DNA of 23,819 bases from the NCBI GenBank assembly GCA_900764695.1, contig CAAFOY010000089.1, positions 1 through 23,819 of the forward strand. The letters are read 5' to 3'. This DNA comes from Lachnospiraceae bacterium. Its GTDB lineage: Bacteria; Bacillota_A; Clostridia; Lachnospirales; Lachnospiraceae. Each line of letters begins with the position of its first letter. Position 1 is the stretch's first letter. Made by a program: the position numbers and the translations under genes. Shown here one piece after another: positions 14,440-23,684 of this stretch. The notes under the pieces are model-generated. The model saw only the letters and a program-made list of their open reading frames with translations. It did not search any database and had not been told where the DNA came from.

Positions 14440-14805
14440 ATGAAGAAGGTGATTGTATTGAAAAAGAACAACAAGGATATTACAAAGCGTGTACGTCTTA
14501 CAGAAAATGAATGCAGAAAAATTATGAAGGAAGCTAAAAAGAAGAATATGAATTTTTCAGCTTATGTAAGATATGCTGCAAAGCTTGATAAGAATATGGA
14601 TCCTGAATTTATAAAAGCAATTTATAAGTTGGCAAATGAAATCAACTATATAGGTCATAACATTAATCAGGTTGTAAAAAACAATAACAGTAAATTATAT
14701 TCTGAAATTGACAAGGCAAGATTAATGGAATATATGAGAATTTTAAACGAAAAAGTAGAAAGTCTTTTAAAACAGAATGGCTATAAGCAAAATTCTTCAT
14801 ATTAA
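14440..14805 (+). CDS. mobC: MobC-like relaxosome accessory protein
   Basis: A 121-residue basic protein. Residues 15-50 (ITKRVRLTENECRKIMKEAK, then NMNFSAYVRYAA) form the ribbon-helix-helix-like N-terminus of bacterial MobC proteins. Residues 60-110 (LANEINYIGHNINQVVKNNN and onward) match the conserved C-terminal mobilisation motif NxIGxNINQ. MobC binds near oriT and helps the relaxase open the DNA. A likelier start is TTG at 14458, which has GAAGGTGATT 5-8 bases upstream, whereas the ATG at 14440 has no ribosome site. It overlaps the relaxase by 29 bases. Confidence 0.85.
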   Translation: MKKVIVLKKNNKDITKRVRLTENECRKIMKEAKKKNMNFSAYVRYAAKLDKNMDPEFIKAIYKLANEINYIGHNINQVVKNNNSKLYSEIDKARLMEYMRILNEKVESLLKQNGYKQNSSY

Positions 14806-16204
14806 TCCACATATGAATTCGGAAAGTTATCATTTAAAAACCGGATTAAATTACATTACAAAAAGTGAAAAGACTATGAATGGACTTTATGTGGGAGCTG
14901 TTAATTGTATGGTGGAAAATGCATATGAATGTATGCGAACTACCAAGGAGATATATGGCAAAACTGATAAGAGACAGGCATATCATCTTATCATTTCATT
15001 TGAAGAGGGGGAAACAAATCCTGAGACAGCATTTGAAATAATAAAAGAGTTTGTTAACAGGTATTTGGCAGATAATTATGAGGCTGTTTATTCAGTACAT
15101 AATGATACCGACCACATTCATGGTCACATCATCTGGAACAGTGTGAGATTCACAGATGGTTACAAATACAGATACGAAAAGGGCGACTGGGAAAGACAGA
15201 TTCAGCCGTTAGTGGATGAAATTTGTGAGAAATATGGACTTCACACACTAGAACAAAATAAAACTAAAGATGATGAAAAGGAATGGGATGTTTCTAAAAA
15301 TGGTCCGTTTGTTTGGAATGAGCAGATAAAAAAGGATGTTGATGAATGTATTATTATGGCAACAGATTTTGATATGTTCATACAGATGATGGAAGAAAAA
15401 GATTATACAATAAAGTATGGCAAGTACATTTCTGTGAAGCCTAAGGGAATGGAGAGATTTAGAAGGCTTAAAACTCTGGGAGAAAACTATTCGGAGGAAA
15501 TAATCAGAAAAAGAATATCACAGAAAAGTATAGCTGGATACAAATCTATTGATATGCCAAAAGCACTAAGAATTAAAAGTTACAGAGGACATATTGGAAA
15601 GAAAAGACTTACAGGATTGCAGAAACAGTATTTTGCTATACTTTATAAATTAAAAAAGATTAAGAAGCATTCATATTCTAATAACTATAAATATAAGGAT
15701 GACATTAGGAAGTTGAATATATTGCAGAAACAATATATATTTCTTTCAAATTATGACATAGAGACTATGGAGGATTTAGAAAAATCACAGGAGTTAATAA
15801 AGGCTAAGATTCAGACAACCAACAAGGCAAAAAAGATTTTGATAGAGGAAAATAGTAAGCATGAAGAAATCTTCAAAGCAGTAAGAACAATTAAGAAAGA
15901 AAAACAGGCAGCGGCATTTTATAAGCTGGGAGATAAAACGTTTGAAAAACAAAATAATCTTGTAGAAGAGGCAAGAAAAATTTTAAAATGCGAAGAACTT
16001 ACTTACAAGGAAGCGGAAAAGTTAGAGACATACTATCAATCGTTAATTGATGAATGCAACAGAACAATTAAGAAATTAAAAAAAGATATGAGAATATCTT
16101 ACGGAATCTTAAAAGACATTAGATACAGAGAACAGAAAGAAACTTTACGACATGATGTCGCAAAGCAGGAAAAAGTAACTTCACGACACGATGTCGCAAA
16201 GTAG
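14777..16204 (+). CDS. MOBP-type relaxase/mobilisation nuclease
   Basis: A 475-residue relaxase. The family opening MAISKI is followed by motif I, SYHLKTGLNYI, with Y26 the likely nicking tyrosine. Motif III is the HxDxxHxHxH metal-binding signature (H108, D110, H113, H115 and H117) followed by IIWNSV. From about residue 270 the protein is Lys-rich and probably coiled-coil. It would nick oriT, stay attached to the DNA and pilot it through the channel. Its last 20 or so residues are odd: LRHDVAK and SRHDVAK repeats encoded by two tandem palindromic elements, so the C-terminus has probably been extended by repeat insertion. Confidence 0.92.
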   Translation: MAISKILHINPHMNSESYHLKTGLNYITKSEKTMNGLYVGAVNCMVENAYECMRTTKEIYGKTDKRQAYHLIISFEEGETNPETAFEIIKEFVNRYLADNYEAVYSVHNDTDHIHGHIIWNSVRFTDGYKYRYEKGDWERQIQPLVDEICEKYGLHTLEQNKTKDDEKEWDVSKNGPFVWNEQIKKDVDECIIMATDFDMFIQMMEEKDYTIKYGKYISVKPKGMERFRRLKTLGENYSEEIIRKRISQKSIAGYKSIDMPKALRIKSYRGHIGKKRLTGLQKQYFAILYKLKKIKKHSYSNNYKYKDDIRKLNILQKQYIFLSNYDIETMEDLEKSQELIKAKIQTTNKAKKILIEENSKHEEIFKAVRTIKKEKQAAAFYKLGDKTFEKQNNLVEEARKILKCEELTYKEAEKLETYYQSLIDECNRTIKKLKKDMRISYGILKDIRYREQKETLRHDVAKQEKVTSRHDVAK

Positions 16205-16237
16205 AAGAAAATAACTTCCCGACATAATGTCGTAAAG
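16141..16237. repeat. three tandem 36-bp repeats each carrying a 23-nt palindrome
   Basis: Copies start at 16143, 16179 and 16215, exactly 36 bp apart, with the general form CTTYRCGACATRATGTCGYRAAG. Two lie in the relaxase coding sequence and add RHDVAK repeats; the third is in the intergenic gap. A fourth copy forms the core of the terminator at 6045-6067. No T run follows these copies, so they are less likely to terminate transcription; they could still form hairpins in the mRNA. Confidence 0.8.
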
Positions 16238-16254
16238 TATGAATGGAGGAAAAG

Positions 16255-16596
16255 ATGGGACAGGAGTTTGAATGTGCATATAAGAATGCACAGAACGAGA
16301 GAAAGAAATCTGAAAGATTAAGGATTGAAAAAACGGAGATACCCAAGAAAAAATTTGGATTGTTAAAAAAGGTATTTTTATCAAAAAAAAACAACGACAG
16401 TCTTGTAAGAAAATTGTCAGCAGGAGAACTTACTGTTGCACAGTTAAAGCAAATTAATAGAGCAATCAAAAGTGGTCTTTCAGACAAGCAGCTTAATTCT
16501 ATTATAAATAGTAAAAAAGATGCTAGTAGAATGTCTGTGATAATAGACATTGCTATAAATGTTAATAAGATGAATCAGAAAGAGGTGAAATGTTAA
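16255..16596 (+). CDS. small conserved-looking transfer-operon protein, function unknown
   Basis: A 113-residue basic protein with a charged N-terminal half (ECAYKNAQNERKKSERLRIE) and a helical C-terminal half that includes LSAGELTVAQLKQINRAIKS, then GLSDKQLNSIINSK. The latter resembles the short 'gain-of-contact' helical repeats seen in ICE proteins, but no named family can be assigned. ATG 16255 has GGAGG 6 bases upstream; the in-frame ATG 16243 has none. The stop overlaps the start of the PcfB gene (TAATG), indicating coupling. Confidence 0.6.
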   Translation: MGQEFECAYKNAQNERKKSERLRIEKTEIPKKKFGLLKKVFLSKKNNDSLVRKLSAGELTVAQLKQINRAIKSGLSDKQLNSIINSKKDASRMSVIIDIAINVNKMNQKEVKC

Positions 16597-17522
16597 TGGC
16601 AGATGAAATCATGGAAGCAATACAAATGTTAAGGTTTGGATATGATGGTATAAAGTTAGGATTAGATGTAACAGGTTCCTCAATAAGAGAGGCAAAAAAT
16701 CTAACAATATTCATTGTTGGACTTTTAAATCATGAGAAAACACAAGGAAAAACAAGTCTTAAAAAGATGCTTAAAAATAGTGGTAATCTTCAGGTACTTC
16801 AAATAAAAGAAAAAGACGTAAAGGAATTTGAAAAACTGGCAGGGAAATATGGAATTTTGTATTCAAAAATGCCGGATATAAACAAAGGTGATGGCATGAA
16901 AGAATTTATCTTTCCGGTGGAGGCAACTCCAAGGATAAATGCATTGATAGAAAAACTAGGTAATGGCAAGCTTGAAGATATTGCAGAATATGTAAGAAAT
17001 GGAGATGGAAACTGCAAGAATACAATGGACTATCTTAAGAAGAAAAAATTATTACCGGAAGCACCAGTATCTGTTACTGCAGAAAGAAAAAAAGAAATTG
17101 TAAATGCAGAAAAGAATATTAAGTATAACGAGAATATTAATGACCTTGAAAAAATAGATATTACAATTTCAAAGAATCTTGTTGAAAGTGAAAAAAGAGA
17201 TTTATTCATAACAAGAGTACCGGGAACGTTTGGAGAAAATGTTAAATATCTTATTATAAAAAAGGAAGACATAATAACAATAAATGGAGGAAAGACATTT
17301 CTTACATTTTTAAACAAAAATCAGGAATATGAACTTCTTGATAAAAATAAGAAACCGGCAGGAAAAATGCGTGGTGAGGAATTAAGGGACAACTATTATG
17401 ACAAAGTTGGAGAAGAGATAAGAAAGAGAGCGAATAAGCAAAGGGACAAAGAAAGGCAGAAAAAGGAAAAAGTGAAGAAACATCAGGAAAGGGAAAGTAA
17501 GCCTATTGCAAAAAAGAAATAA
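16596..17522 (+). CDS. PcfB family (DUF3801) conjugation protein
   Basis: A 308-residue protein of the PcfB/DUF3801 family. The N-terminal 130 residues carry the typical pattern (LTIFIVGLLNHE, GKTSLKKMLK, VLQIKEKDVKEFEKLAGKYG, then ILYSKMPD). The C-terminal end is extremely Lys/Glu-rich (KRANKQRDKERQKKEKVKKH). In Enterococcus pCF10, PcfB works with the coupling protein PcfC to bring the relaxosome to the channel, and here it lies directly before the coupling-protein gene. ATG 16596 is preferred over ATG 16590 because GAGGTGA is then at normal spacing. It overlaps virD4 by 17 bases. Confidence 0.85.
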   Translation: MADEIMEAIQMLRFGYDGIKLGLDVTGSSIREAKNLTIFIVGLLNHEKTQGKTSLKKMLKNSGNLQVLQIKEKDVKEFEKLAGKYGILYSKMPDINKGDGMKEFIFPVEATPRINALIEKLGNGKLEDIAEYVRNGDGNCKNTMDYLKKKKLLPEAPVSVTAERKKEIVNAEKNIKYNENINDLEKIDITISKNLVESEKRDLFITRVPGTFGENVKYLIIKKEDIITINGGKTFLTFLNKNQEYELLDKNKKPAGKMRGEELRDNYYDKVGEEIRKRANKQRDKERQKKEKVKKHQERESKPIAKKK

Positions 17523-19545
17523 CAAGATGTTAGTTCCTTTTCTTATTGCAGGAGAACTTTTTGTCTTATTTATTTCATACATTATAAGTGGTGTATGGAA
17601 AGAAGGAATGGATGTAATAACTTTACTTAACAAGGTAAATGATGCATTAGATCATCCATTTAAAAATTATTGGACTGAACATAGTTTAAAGGCTATGATA
17701 GTCGGAACACTTATTTATGCAATGGCAGTACTTTTGTATATTACAAGCAGAAGAAATTTTATGCATGGAAAAGAGTATGGTACTGCAAGTTTCGCAAACA
17801 TAGATCAGGTAAATAAATCTATAAGTGATAAATCTGATGAGAAGAACAGAATACTTAGCAAGCACGTAAGGATGAGTACAGATACTAAAGTTACAAAGCT
17901 AAACAACAATATGCTTGTAATCGGTGGTTCAGGTGCAGGTAAAACATTTTATATTGTAAAGCCAAACATAATGCAAATGTTACCAAAGGGTTCGTTTATC
18001 GCAACAGATCCAAAGGGCGAGCTGCTTAGAGCAACTGGTGGGATGTTGAAGAAAAACGGATATAACGTAAAAGTACTTAACTTGATAGATATGGCTAAGT
18101 CGGATTGCTACAATCCATTCAATTATATAAGAACAGAAAATGATGTGATAAAGCTGGTCACAAATTTAATTAGTAATACAACGCCAAAGGAATCAGCCCC
18201 TACAGACCCATTTTGGGAACATGCGGAGGGGATGTTACTTCAGGCGTTGTTTTATTATGTATGGCTTGAGATGCCATCAAACCAAAAGAACTTTCAATCG
18301 GTTTTAAAGTTGCTGTCAGAGGCAGAGGTTAATGACAAGAAGGATTCAAAACTAACTATACGAATGAAAAAACTTGTAGATACAAGTTCACTTGGTGAAC
18401 ATCATCCGGCATATAGGCAGTATATGAAAGTGGTAAGAGGTGCAGGAGATACTGTAAAATCAATTATTATTTCAGTAAATTCACGATTAGCATTATTAGA
18501 AAATCCGCAGATATTGAGAATCTTGTCAAAGGATGACCTTCATATTGAAGAATTGGGAATAGGGACAAAACGAAATAGGGAAAAAAGAACAGCACTGTTT
18601 TGTGTAATACCCGATTCAGACAAGTCATACAACTTTTTGGTTGGAATGCTTTATACACAGCTATTTCAGGAACTTTATTATCAGGCTGACTTTAAGTTTG
18701 GAGGGAAACTTCCACTTGATGTCACACTTATGTTGGACGAGTTTGCCAATGTAGCTTTACCTGATGACTTTTGTTCATTACTGTCAACTATGAGAAGTAG
18801 AAGAATCAGCGCAATCATCATTATTCAGAATTTGGCGCAGATAAAGGCACTGTTTAAAGAAACATGGGAAACAATTACAGGTAACTGTGACACCCTTGTA
18901 TATCTTGGTGGAAATGAAAAGTCTACCCATGAATATATATCTGAGTTACTTGGTAAAGGCACTATAGACAAAAGGTCAACAGGTGAAACAAGAGGTGTAC
19001 ATGGTTCGGCATCAAGAAATTATGATGTGCTTGGCAGACCCCTTATGAATCCTGATGAAGTAAGAAATATGGATAACAAAAATTGCCTTATTTTCATAAA
19101 GGGATTTAATCCTATATTTGATGAAAAATATTGGCCTTTTGACCATAAGAATTTTAAACAAACAGAAGATGGAGGGGCAAAGCCTTATACACACAATATT
19201 AGGAAAAGTAACAAAATTAAGGATGGATTAAAAATTTACAGTGAAAGAGAAATCAAAGAAGTTGAGAAGTCAGGAGAAAAAGTTAACATTATTGATTTGA
19301 CTCCACAAGAGATTGCAGCATTACAGGCGAGTGAGTTTCAGATGGAGACAAAACCAACAGATGAAGAATTAAGAGAGGAGCTTACAACAAGACTATGTAC
19401 AATGGATTTTTCAGCAGAGCAAATGGACGAAGCAAAAAAGGCATTAGCAATAAAAATGGATTTGAAGTATTTGCTTGAATACTTAAAACCGGAAATATCC
19501 ATTGAAGAAATGAAAGAGAAACTAGAAAAATATCAAAGCAGATAA
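17506..19545 (+). CDS. virD4: VirD4-like type IV coupling protein (CD1115 family)
   Basis: A 679-residue TraG/VirD4 ATPase. Two N-terminal membrane helices (about 8-30 and 62-82) precede the nucleotide-binding domain. Walker A is GGSGAGKT (140-147) and Walker B is LMLDEF (408-413). Other family motifs are FIATDPKGELLRATGG, DPFWEHAEGMLLQAL, TMRSRRISAIIIIQNLAQ and GNCDTLVYLGGNE. The C-terminal 90 residues are acidic and probably contact substrate. It couples the relaxase-DNA complex to the mating channel. It overlaps the PcfB gene by 17 bases; an alternative start is Met8. Confidence 0.94.
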   Translation: MQKRNNKMLVPFLIAGELFVLFISYIISGVWKEGMDVITLLNKVNDALDHPFKNYWTEHSLKAMIVGTLIYAMAVLLYITSRRNFMHGKEYGTASFANIDQVNKSISDKSDEKNRILSKHVRMSTDTKVTKLNNNMLVIGGSGAGKTFYIVKPNIMQMLPKGSFIATDPKGELLRATGGMLKKNGYNVKVLNLIDMAKSDCYNPFNYIRTENDVIKLVTNLISNTTPKESAPTDPFWEHAEGMLLQALFYYVWLEMPSNQKNFQSVLKLLSEAEVNDKKDSKLTIRMKKLVDTSSLGEHHPAYRQYMKVVRGAGDTVKSIIISVNSRLALLENPQILRILSKDDLHIEELGIGTKRNREKRTALFCVIPDSDKSYNFLVGMLYTQLFQELYYQADFKFGGKLPLDVTLMLDEFANVALPDDFCSLLSTMRSRRISAIIIIQNLAQIKALFKETWETITGNCDTLVYLGGNEKSTHEYISELLGKGTIDKRSTGETRGVHGSASRNYDVLGRPLMNPDEVRNMDNKNCLIFIKGFNPIFDEKYWPFDHKNFKQTEDGGAKPYTHNIRKSNKIKDGLKIYSEREIKEVEKSGEKVNIIDLTPQEIAALQASEFQMETKPTDEELREELTTRLCTMDFSAEQMDEAKKALAIKMDLKYLLEYLKPEISIEEMKEKLEKYQSR

Positions 19546-19559
19546 GGAGAAAATCAGAT

Positions 19560-19877
19560 ATGAAGAGATTTAAGAAAAATATTGGAAACATAAAAAACTG
19601 TTTAATTGGGGCAACGTACATGACAGTATTTCAGGTAAATAACGTACTTGCTGCGGGAGATGCAAGTTCAGTTACAAAACCACTTGATAACTTAAAGACA
19701 CTGGTGCTTGCAATCATTGGGGCAATCGGCGTAATTATTCTTGCAAAGAATGTAATGGAGTTTGCACAGGCATATCAGGCACAGGATTCATCAACAATGA
19801 ACTCGGCACTTAAGGGAATTGTTGCAGGAGTAATGATGGCAGGCATTTCATCAGTACTTGGAATATTGGGATTCTAG
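19560..19877 (+). CDS. Maff2 family / TrbC-VirB2-like membrane protein
   Basis: A 105-residue protein with an amphipathic basic N-terminus, a likely signal or processing region ending LAAGDASS (about residue 34), and two membrane helices (about 45-65 and 84-104) joined by the polar loop QAYQAQDSSTMNS. Glycine/alanine-rich helices and size match Maff2 and VirB2/TrbC-like pilin or channel subunits of Gram-positive conjugation systems. Ribosome site AAGGAG. Position between virD4 and virB6 is standard for the family. Confidence 0.83.
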   Translation: MKRFKKNIGNIKNCLIGATYMTVFQVNNVLAAGDASSVTKPLDNLKTLVLAIIGAIGVIILAKNVMEFAQAYQAQDSSTMNSALKGIVAGVMMAGISSVLGILGF

Positions 19878-19890
19878 AGGGAGGTGCAAC

Positions 19891-19995
19891 ATGAACGAAG
19901 TGAATGTTTTGGAACGCACCGACCGACTTGCCGACGAGCAAAGCGAGGGGGCGTTACCGAAGGGAGGTAAGAGATTATGGACATATTTAGCTTAG
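19891..19995 (+). CDS. tiny ORF upstream of virB6, possibly a leader peptide
   Basis: A 34-codon frame (MNEVNVLERTDRLADEQSEG, then ALPKGGKRLWTYLA) has an excellent ribosome site, GGGAGGTG, and overlaps the virB6 start by 19 bases. Its sequence is GC-rich (58% in 19921-19980), unlike most of the window. It may only couple translation between Maff2 and VirB6, be a real small protein, or be a fragment carried in with the GC-rich patch. No family is recognised. Confidence 0.35.
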   Translation: MNEVNVLERTDRLADEQSEGALPKGGKRLWTYLA

Positions 19996-20819
19996 GCGGT
20001 GTAATCCTTGATCTTTTGCAGACGGTTGTTGATTTCTGGAATGACAAGGTGTCTCTTGTTTTTGAACTGCTGGGGCAGTCTCCGGTAAGCTTCAAGAACG
20101 GAGGCCCCTGGGCCGTGGTGGCAAACCTTGAACCCATATTTGTGGCGGTTGGTTCGTCACTGGTGGTTCTGTTCTTTGTAATAGGTTTCTGTTCGGAGAG
20201 CATTGACGTAAAGGAAGAGGTAAGATTTGAAACCATACTAAGGATGTTAATGAGAATAGGAATAGCAGAATGGCTTGTTGCAAACAATGTGACAATAATG
20301 AAGGCATTTTTTACATCAGCAGGAAATCTGGTGGGGCTCATGACACAGGGAACAACAACCAAGCTAAAGATACCAAGTGAACAACAGACAATCATAAAGG
20401 ACCTTGGATTCGGGGAAAGCCTTTTGATGATGATACTTGCAGTAATCATTGCACTTGTAATCATTTTCTGCGGTTTCATGCTCATATACACCGTGTATTT
20501 CAGATTCTTAAAAATACTTGTGGTTGTACCCTTTGGTGCACTTGCGTTTTCAACTGTAAGCGGAAACCGGATGGTAAGTCATTCGGCAGTAAGCTATGCA
20601 AAGTACTTTCTGTCAATAGTGCTGGAGGCAGTGACAATGGCACTTGCAATAATTGTCTGCAATGCATTTTTGAATGCAGGACTGCCAACGTTTACAAGTG
20701 ATTACGCGGACTGGACCAAGGCACTGATGTACATGTGTGAACTTACATTCAGTGTGGCAATGACAGTCGGAGCAGTGAAGGGAGCACAGAATCTTACAAG
20801 TAAGGCACTTGGATTATAG
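19977..20819 (+). CDS. virB6: VirB6/TrbL-like inner-membrane channel protein (CD1112 family)
   Basis: A 280-residue polytopic membrane protein with about six helices (near residues 50-75, 95-110, 140-175, 177-200, 205-230 and 240-270) and the N-terminal VILDLLQTVVDFW motif typical of the family. It probably forms part of the inner-membrane translocation pore with VirB4 and PrgI. GGGAGG lies about 9 bases before ATG 19977. The first 180 bases are noticeably GC-richer than the rest of the gene. Confidence 0.85.
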   Translation: MDIFSLGGVILDLLQTVVDFWNDKVSLVFELLGQSPVSFKNGGPWAVVANLEPIFVAVGSSLVVLFFVIGFCSESIDVKEEVRFETILRMLMRIGIAEWLVANNVTIMKAFFTSAGNLVGLMTQGTTTKLKIPSEQQTIIKDLGFGESLLMMILAVIIALVIIFCGFMLIYTVYFRFLKILVVVPFGALAFSTVSGNRMVSHSAVSYAKYFLSIVLEAVTMALAIIVCNAFLNAGLPTFTSDYADWTKALMYMCELTFSVAMTVGAVKGAQNLTSKALGL

Positions 20820-20834
20820 AAACAGGAGGAACAG

Positions 20835-21227
20835 ATGAACATATCAATTAACAAGGACATAGAAAAATATCAGGAGTCAGTGGTGATGGGACTTACTGCA
20901 AGACAGCTGATATTCTCCATTGCATCAGTTGTATGCGGTGGCGCAATAGTTCTTCTTACATACAGATACGTGGGGCTTACAGGAAGTGCATACATTGCCA
21001 TTCCCGTGGTGGCACCACTTGCATTAAACGGATTTTATTCATATCAGGGAATGAGTTTTACACAGATGTTTAAAAGAAAACTGTGGTTCGCTTTTAAGAA
21101 CAGACCACTTACATACATTTCAGAGGAAAGTGAGAAAATCATAAAAAGAATGAGAATGGAAGAGGAACGGCAGAGAAAAAAGGAAGACAAAAGGAAAAAC
21201 AGGAGAAGTAACAAAAACAGAAAATGA
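20835..21227 (+). CDS. PrgI family (VirB3-like) membrane protein
   Basis: A 130-residue protein matching the PrgI family: start MNISINKDIEKYQESVVMGL, two adjacent membrane helices (about 27-45 and 51-68), the FYSYQGMSFTQM motif and a basic C-terminal tail (RRSNKNRK). PrgI/VirB3 proteins tether the VirB4 ATPase to the channel. AGGAGG lies 6 bases before the start, 15 bases after virB6. It is followed by a 48-base gap and virB4. Confidence 0.88.
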   Translation: MNISINKDIEKYQESVVMGLTARQLIFSIASVVCGGAIVLLTYRYVGLTGSAYIAIPVVAPLALNGFYSYQGMSFTQMFKRKLWFAFKNRPLTYISEESEKIIKRMRMEEERQRKKEDKRKNRRSNKNRK

Positions 21228-21275
21228 GAAACATAAAGGAAAATTTAACACAGGAAAATAAACGGAGGAACAGGA

Positions 21276-23639
21276 ATGAACATATTTAAGGACAGGTTTT
21301 CTGAAATAAAGAAGGCATCAGAGCCACTTTACAAATCACCAAAGTCGGTGCAGGAAACAATAGAAATACTAAAGATTTCGGAAAGCGGAATATTTGAGGT
21401 GGCGGATGGAAAGTATTCAAAGACATACAGATTCAGTGATGTCAATTATGCCACACGTTCAGAGGAGGAACAGGAAAGCTTCTTTCAGAGATACTGCAGG
21501 TGCCTTAATTCATTTGACTGTACATTCAAGATAACAGTCAACAATAAAAACAAGGACATGGATGTGCTGAGAAATGAGGTAATGCTTAAGTACAGAAATG
21601 ACAGATTCGATAAGATGAGGGAAAGTTACAACAGAATCATTGAGGAAAAGATACTTGAGGGAAGACAGGGCATCGAGCAGGAAAGATATCTTACAATAAC
21701 AATTGAGAGAAAAAATTTTGAGGAGGCAAAGGCGCAGTTTGCAACAATTGAGGCATCAATGTTTCGAAGTTTTGCCGAACTTGGTTCAAAACTGACACCA
21801 CTTACAGGAAATGAAAGGTTAAAGATTCTTCACGACTATTACAGACTTGGAAGGGAGGATGAATTTAACTTTGACATAAGACAGGGAAGAATTACCGGAA
21901 CAGACTTTAGAAATGAAATCTGCAACACAAGAATAAAATATCATCCTGACTACTTTGAGGATGAGGGAAAGGTTGGAAGGGTTCTTTTCATAAAGAAATA
22001 TCCAACATACCTGTCTGACAGATTTTTTACGGAGCTGACATTTCTGCCGGTACATTCGGTTACAAGTGTGGATGTGGTTCCGGTGCCAAAGGACCTGACA
22101 ATGAAGATGCTGCAGAAAAAGTATCTGGGCATTGAGTCAGACATAATAAAACAGCAGAGAACAAGAAACAGAAATAATGACTTCTCATCAGACATTTCAT
22201 ATGCAACAAGACAGAAGAAAAAGGACATTGAGGAGATGATGAACAACGTAAGGGAAAACGATGAAAGCCTTTACTATGTTTCAGTGACAATGATTGTCAT
22301 GGCAGATGACAGGGATGAACTTGAAAGCATCTGTGAGACAGTGGATTCCATTGCAAAGGGAGCAGGATGTGCTGTTGACACATGCATGTACAAACAGAGG
22401 GAAGCAGTTAACACAACACTTCCCATAGGAGTAAGACAGATTGAAACAATGAGAACAATGCTTACACAGAGCCTTGCAGTGCTGATGCCGTTTAACGTGC
22501 AGGAACTTTGTGACAGAAACGGCATTTACTATGGCGTAAACCAGATATCCAAAAACATAATTGTGGGAAACAGAAAGAAACTCTTAAACGGCAACGGATT
22601 TATATTCGGTGTGTCAGGTGCAGGAAAGTCATTTCAGGCAAAAATGGAAATGGGCTCGGTTTTACTTTCAACAGATGACAATGTAATCGCAGTGGATCCA
22701 ATGAATGAATATGAGGATGTGACGGAAAAATACAACGGCACTTACATAAACATTTCAACAAACACAAGAAACTACATTAATCCCATGGACATGGATGTGT
22801 GGAATCTTGATGTCATGGACAGCAGGGGCTGGGTAAGGGACAAGTGCCAGTTCATGTTAAGCATCTGTGAGCAGATAATGAAGGAAATAACACCACAGCA
22901 GCGTTCAATCATTTCAAGATGCGTAAAGGACTTGTACATGGACATTGCAAGAAGCAGGGAAAAATACGTTCCCACAATGGAAGACTTGTACAACAGACTT
23001 CTTGAACAGGAAGACAAGGAAGCAAGAGACGTGGCACTCGGACTTGAAATATTTGTTACCGGAGCACTGAACATCTTTAACCATCAGACAAACATAAATG
23101 TAAACAACAGATTCATTGTGTACGGAATAAGAGACCTTGGAGAATCCCTTGCCCCACTTGCGATGCTTGTAATGATGGAAACAATACAGCAGAAGATAAT
23201 CGACAATGGTGAAAGGGGAATAGCAACGTGGTTTTACATTGATGAGGTGCATGTCCTTTTAAATTCGCCATTCAGTGCTGAATATCTTCGCCAGATGTGG
23301 AAAAAGGTAAGAAAGCAGGGAGGACTTTGTACAGGAATAACACAGAACATAGTGGACCTTTTAATGAGTGAGACAAGCACAACAATGCTTTCAAACTCTG
23401 CATTCATACTTCTTTTAAATCAGTCAAGCAAGGACATAGAAAAGATAGTGGAGGCACTGGAAATATCAGAGGAGCAACTTAACTATGTGATAGACTCACC
23501 GTCAGGATGCGGACTGATAAAATGCGGAAGCAGAATGGTGCCGTTTGACAATGTGATAACAAAGGACAGTGAACTTTACAGACTTTATAATACCAATATG
23601 TATGAGAAGATGGAAAGGTTGGAGAAAGAAAAGCAGTAA
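21276..23639 (+). CDS. virB4: VirB4-like conjugal transfer ATPase (CD1110 family)
   Basis: A 787-residue ATPase, complete. The N-terminal CagE/TrbE-like part (about 1-400) has the motifs VQETIEILKISESGIFEV and FLPVHSVTSVDVVP. The motor domain has Walker A GVSGAGKS (445-452) and Walker B WFYIDEVH with D656 and E657, then a TQNIVDLLMSET sensor region. It powers channel assembly and substrate transport. CGGAGGA lies upstream of the ATG. It is the last recognisable transfer gene in the window; the peptidoglycan hydrolase that usually follows in this type of element is not next to it. Confidence 0.94.
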   Translation: MNIFKDRFSEIKKASEPLYKSPKSVQETIEILKISESGIFEVADGKYSKTYRFSDVNYATRSEEEQESFFQRYCRCLNSFDCTFKITVNNKNKDMDVLRNEVMLKYRNDRFDKMRESYNRIIEEKILEGRQGIEQERYLTITIERKNFEEAKAQFATIEASMFRSFAELGSKLTPLTGNERLKILHDYYRLGREDEFNFDIRQGRITGTDFRNEICNTRIKYHPDYFEDEGKVGRVLFIKKYPTYLSDRFFTELTFLPVHSVTSVDVVPVPKDLTMKMLQKKYLGIESDIIKQQRTRNRNNDFSSDISYATRQKKKDIEEMMNNVRENDESLYYVSVTMIVMADDRDELESICETVDSIAKGAGCAVDTCMYKQREAVNTTLPIGVRQIETMRTMLTQSLAVLMPFNVQELCDRNGIYYGVNQISKNIIVGNRKKLLNGNGFIFGVSGAGKSFQAKMEMGSVLLSTDDNVIAVDPMNEYEDVTEKYNGTYINISTNTRNYINPMDMDVWNLDVMDSRGWVRDKCQFMLSICEQIMKEITPQQRSIISRCVKDLYMDIARSREKYVPTMEDLYNRLLEQEDKEARDVALGLEIFVTGALNIFNHQTNINVNNRFIVYGIRDLGESLAPLAMLVMMETIQQKIIDNGERGIATWFYIDEVHVLLNSPFSAEYLRQMWKKVRKQGGLCTGITQNIVDLLMSETSTTMLSNSAFILLLNQSSKDIEKIVEALEISEEQLNYVIDSPSGCGLIKCGSRMVPFDNVITKDSELYRLYNTNMYEKMERLEKEKQ

Positions 23640-23684
23640 TTGAAAAAGGGACGGAGGGTGTGGTAGAATTAAAAAATAAAATGT

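Noticed and set aside
16141..16237. CRISPR-like array
   Set aside because: The 36-bp period looks suggestive, but the sequence between palindromes is also repeated, so there are no unique spacers, and there are only three units and no cas genes.
19874..20491. 205-codon open frame on the minus strand
   Set aside because: It lies opposite the well-supported virB6 gene and has no ribosome site or recognisable protein; it is a shadow of biased codon use.
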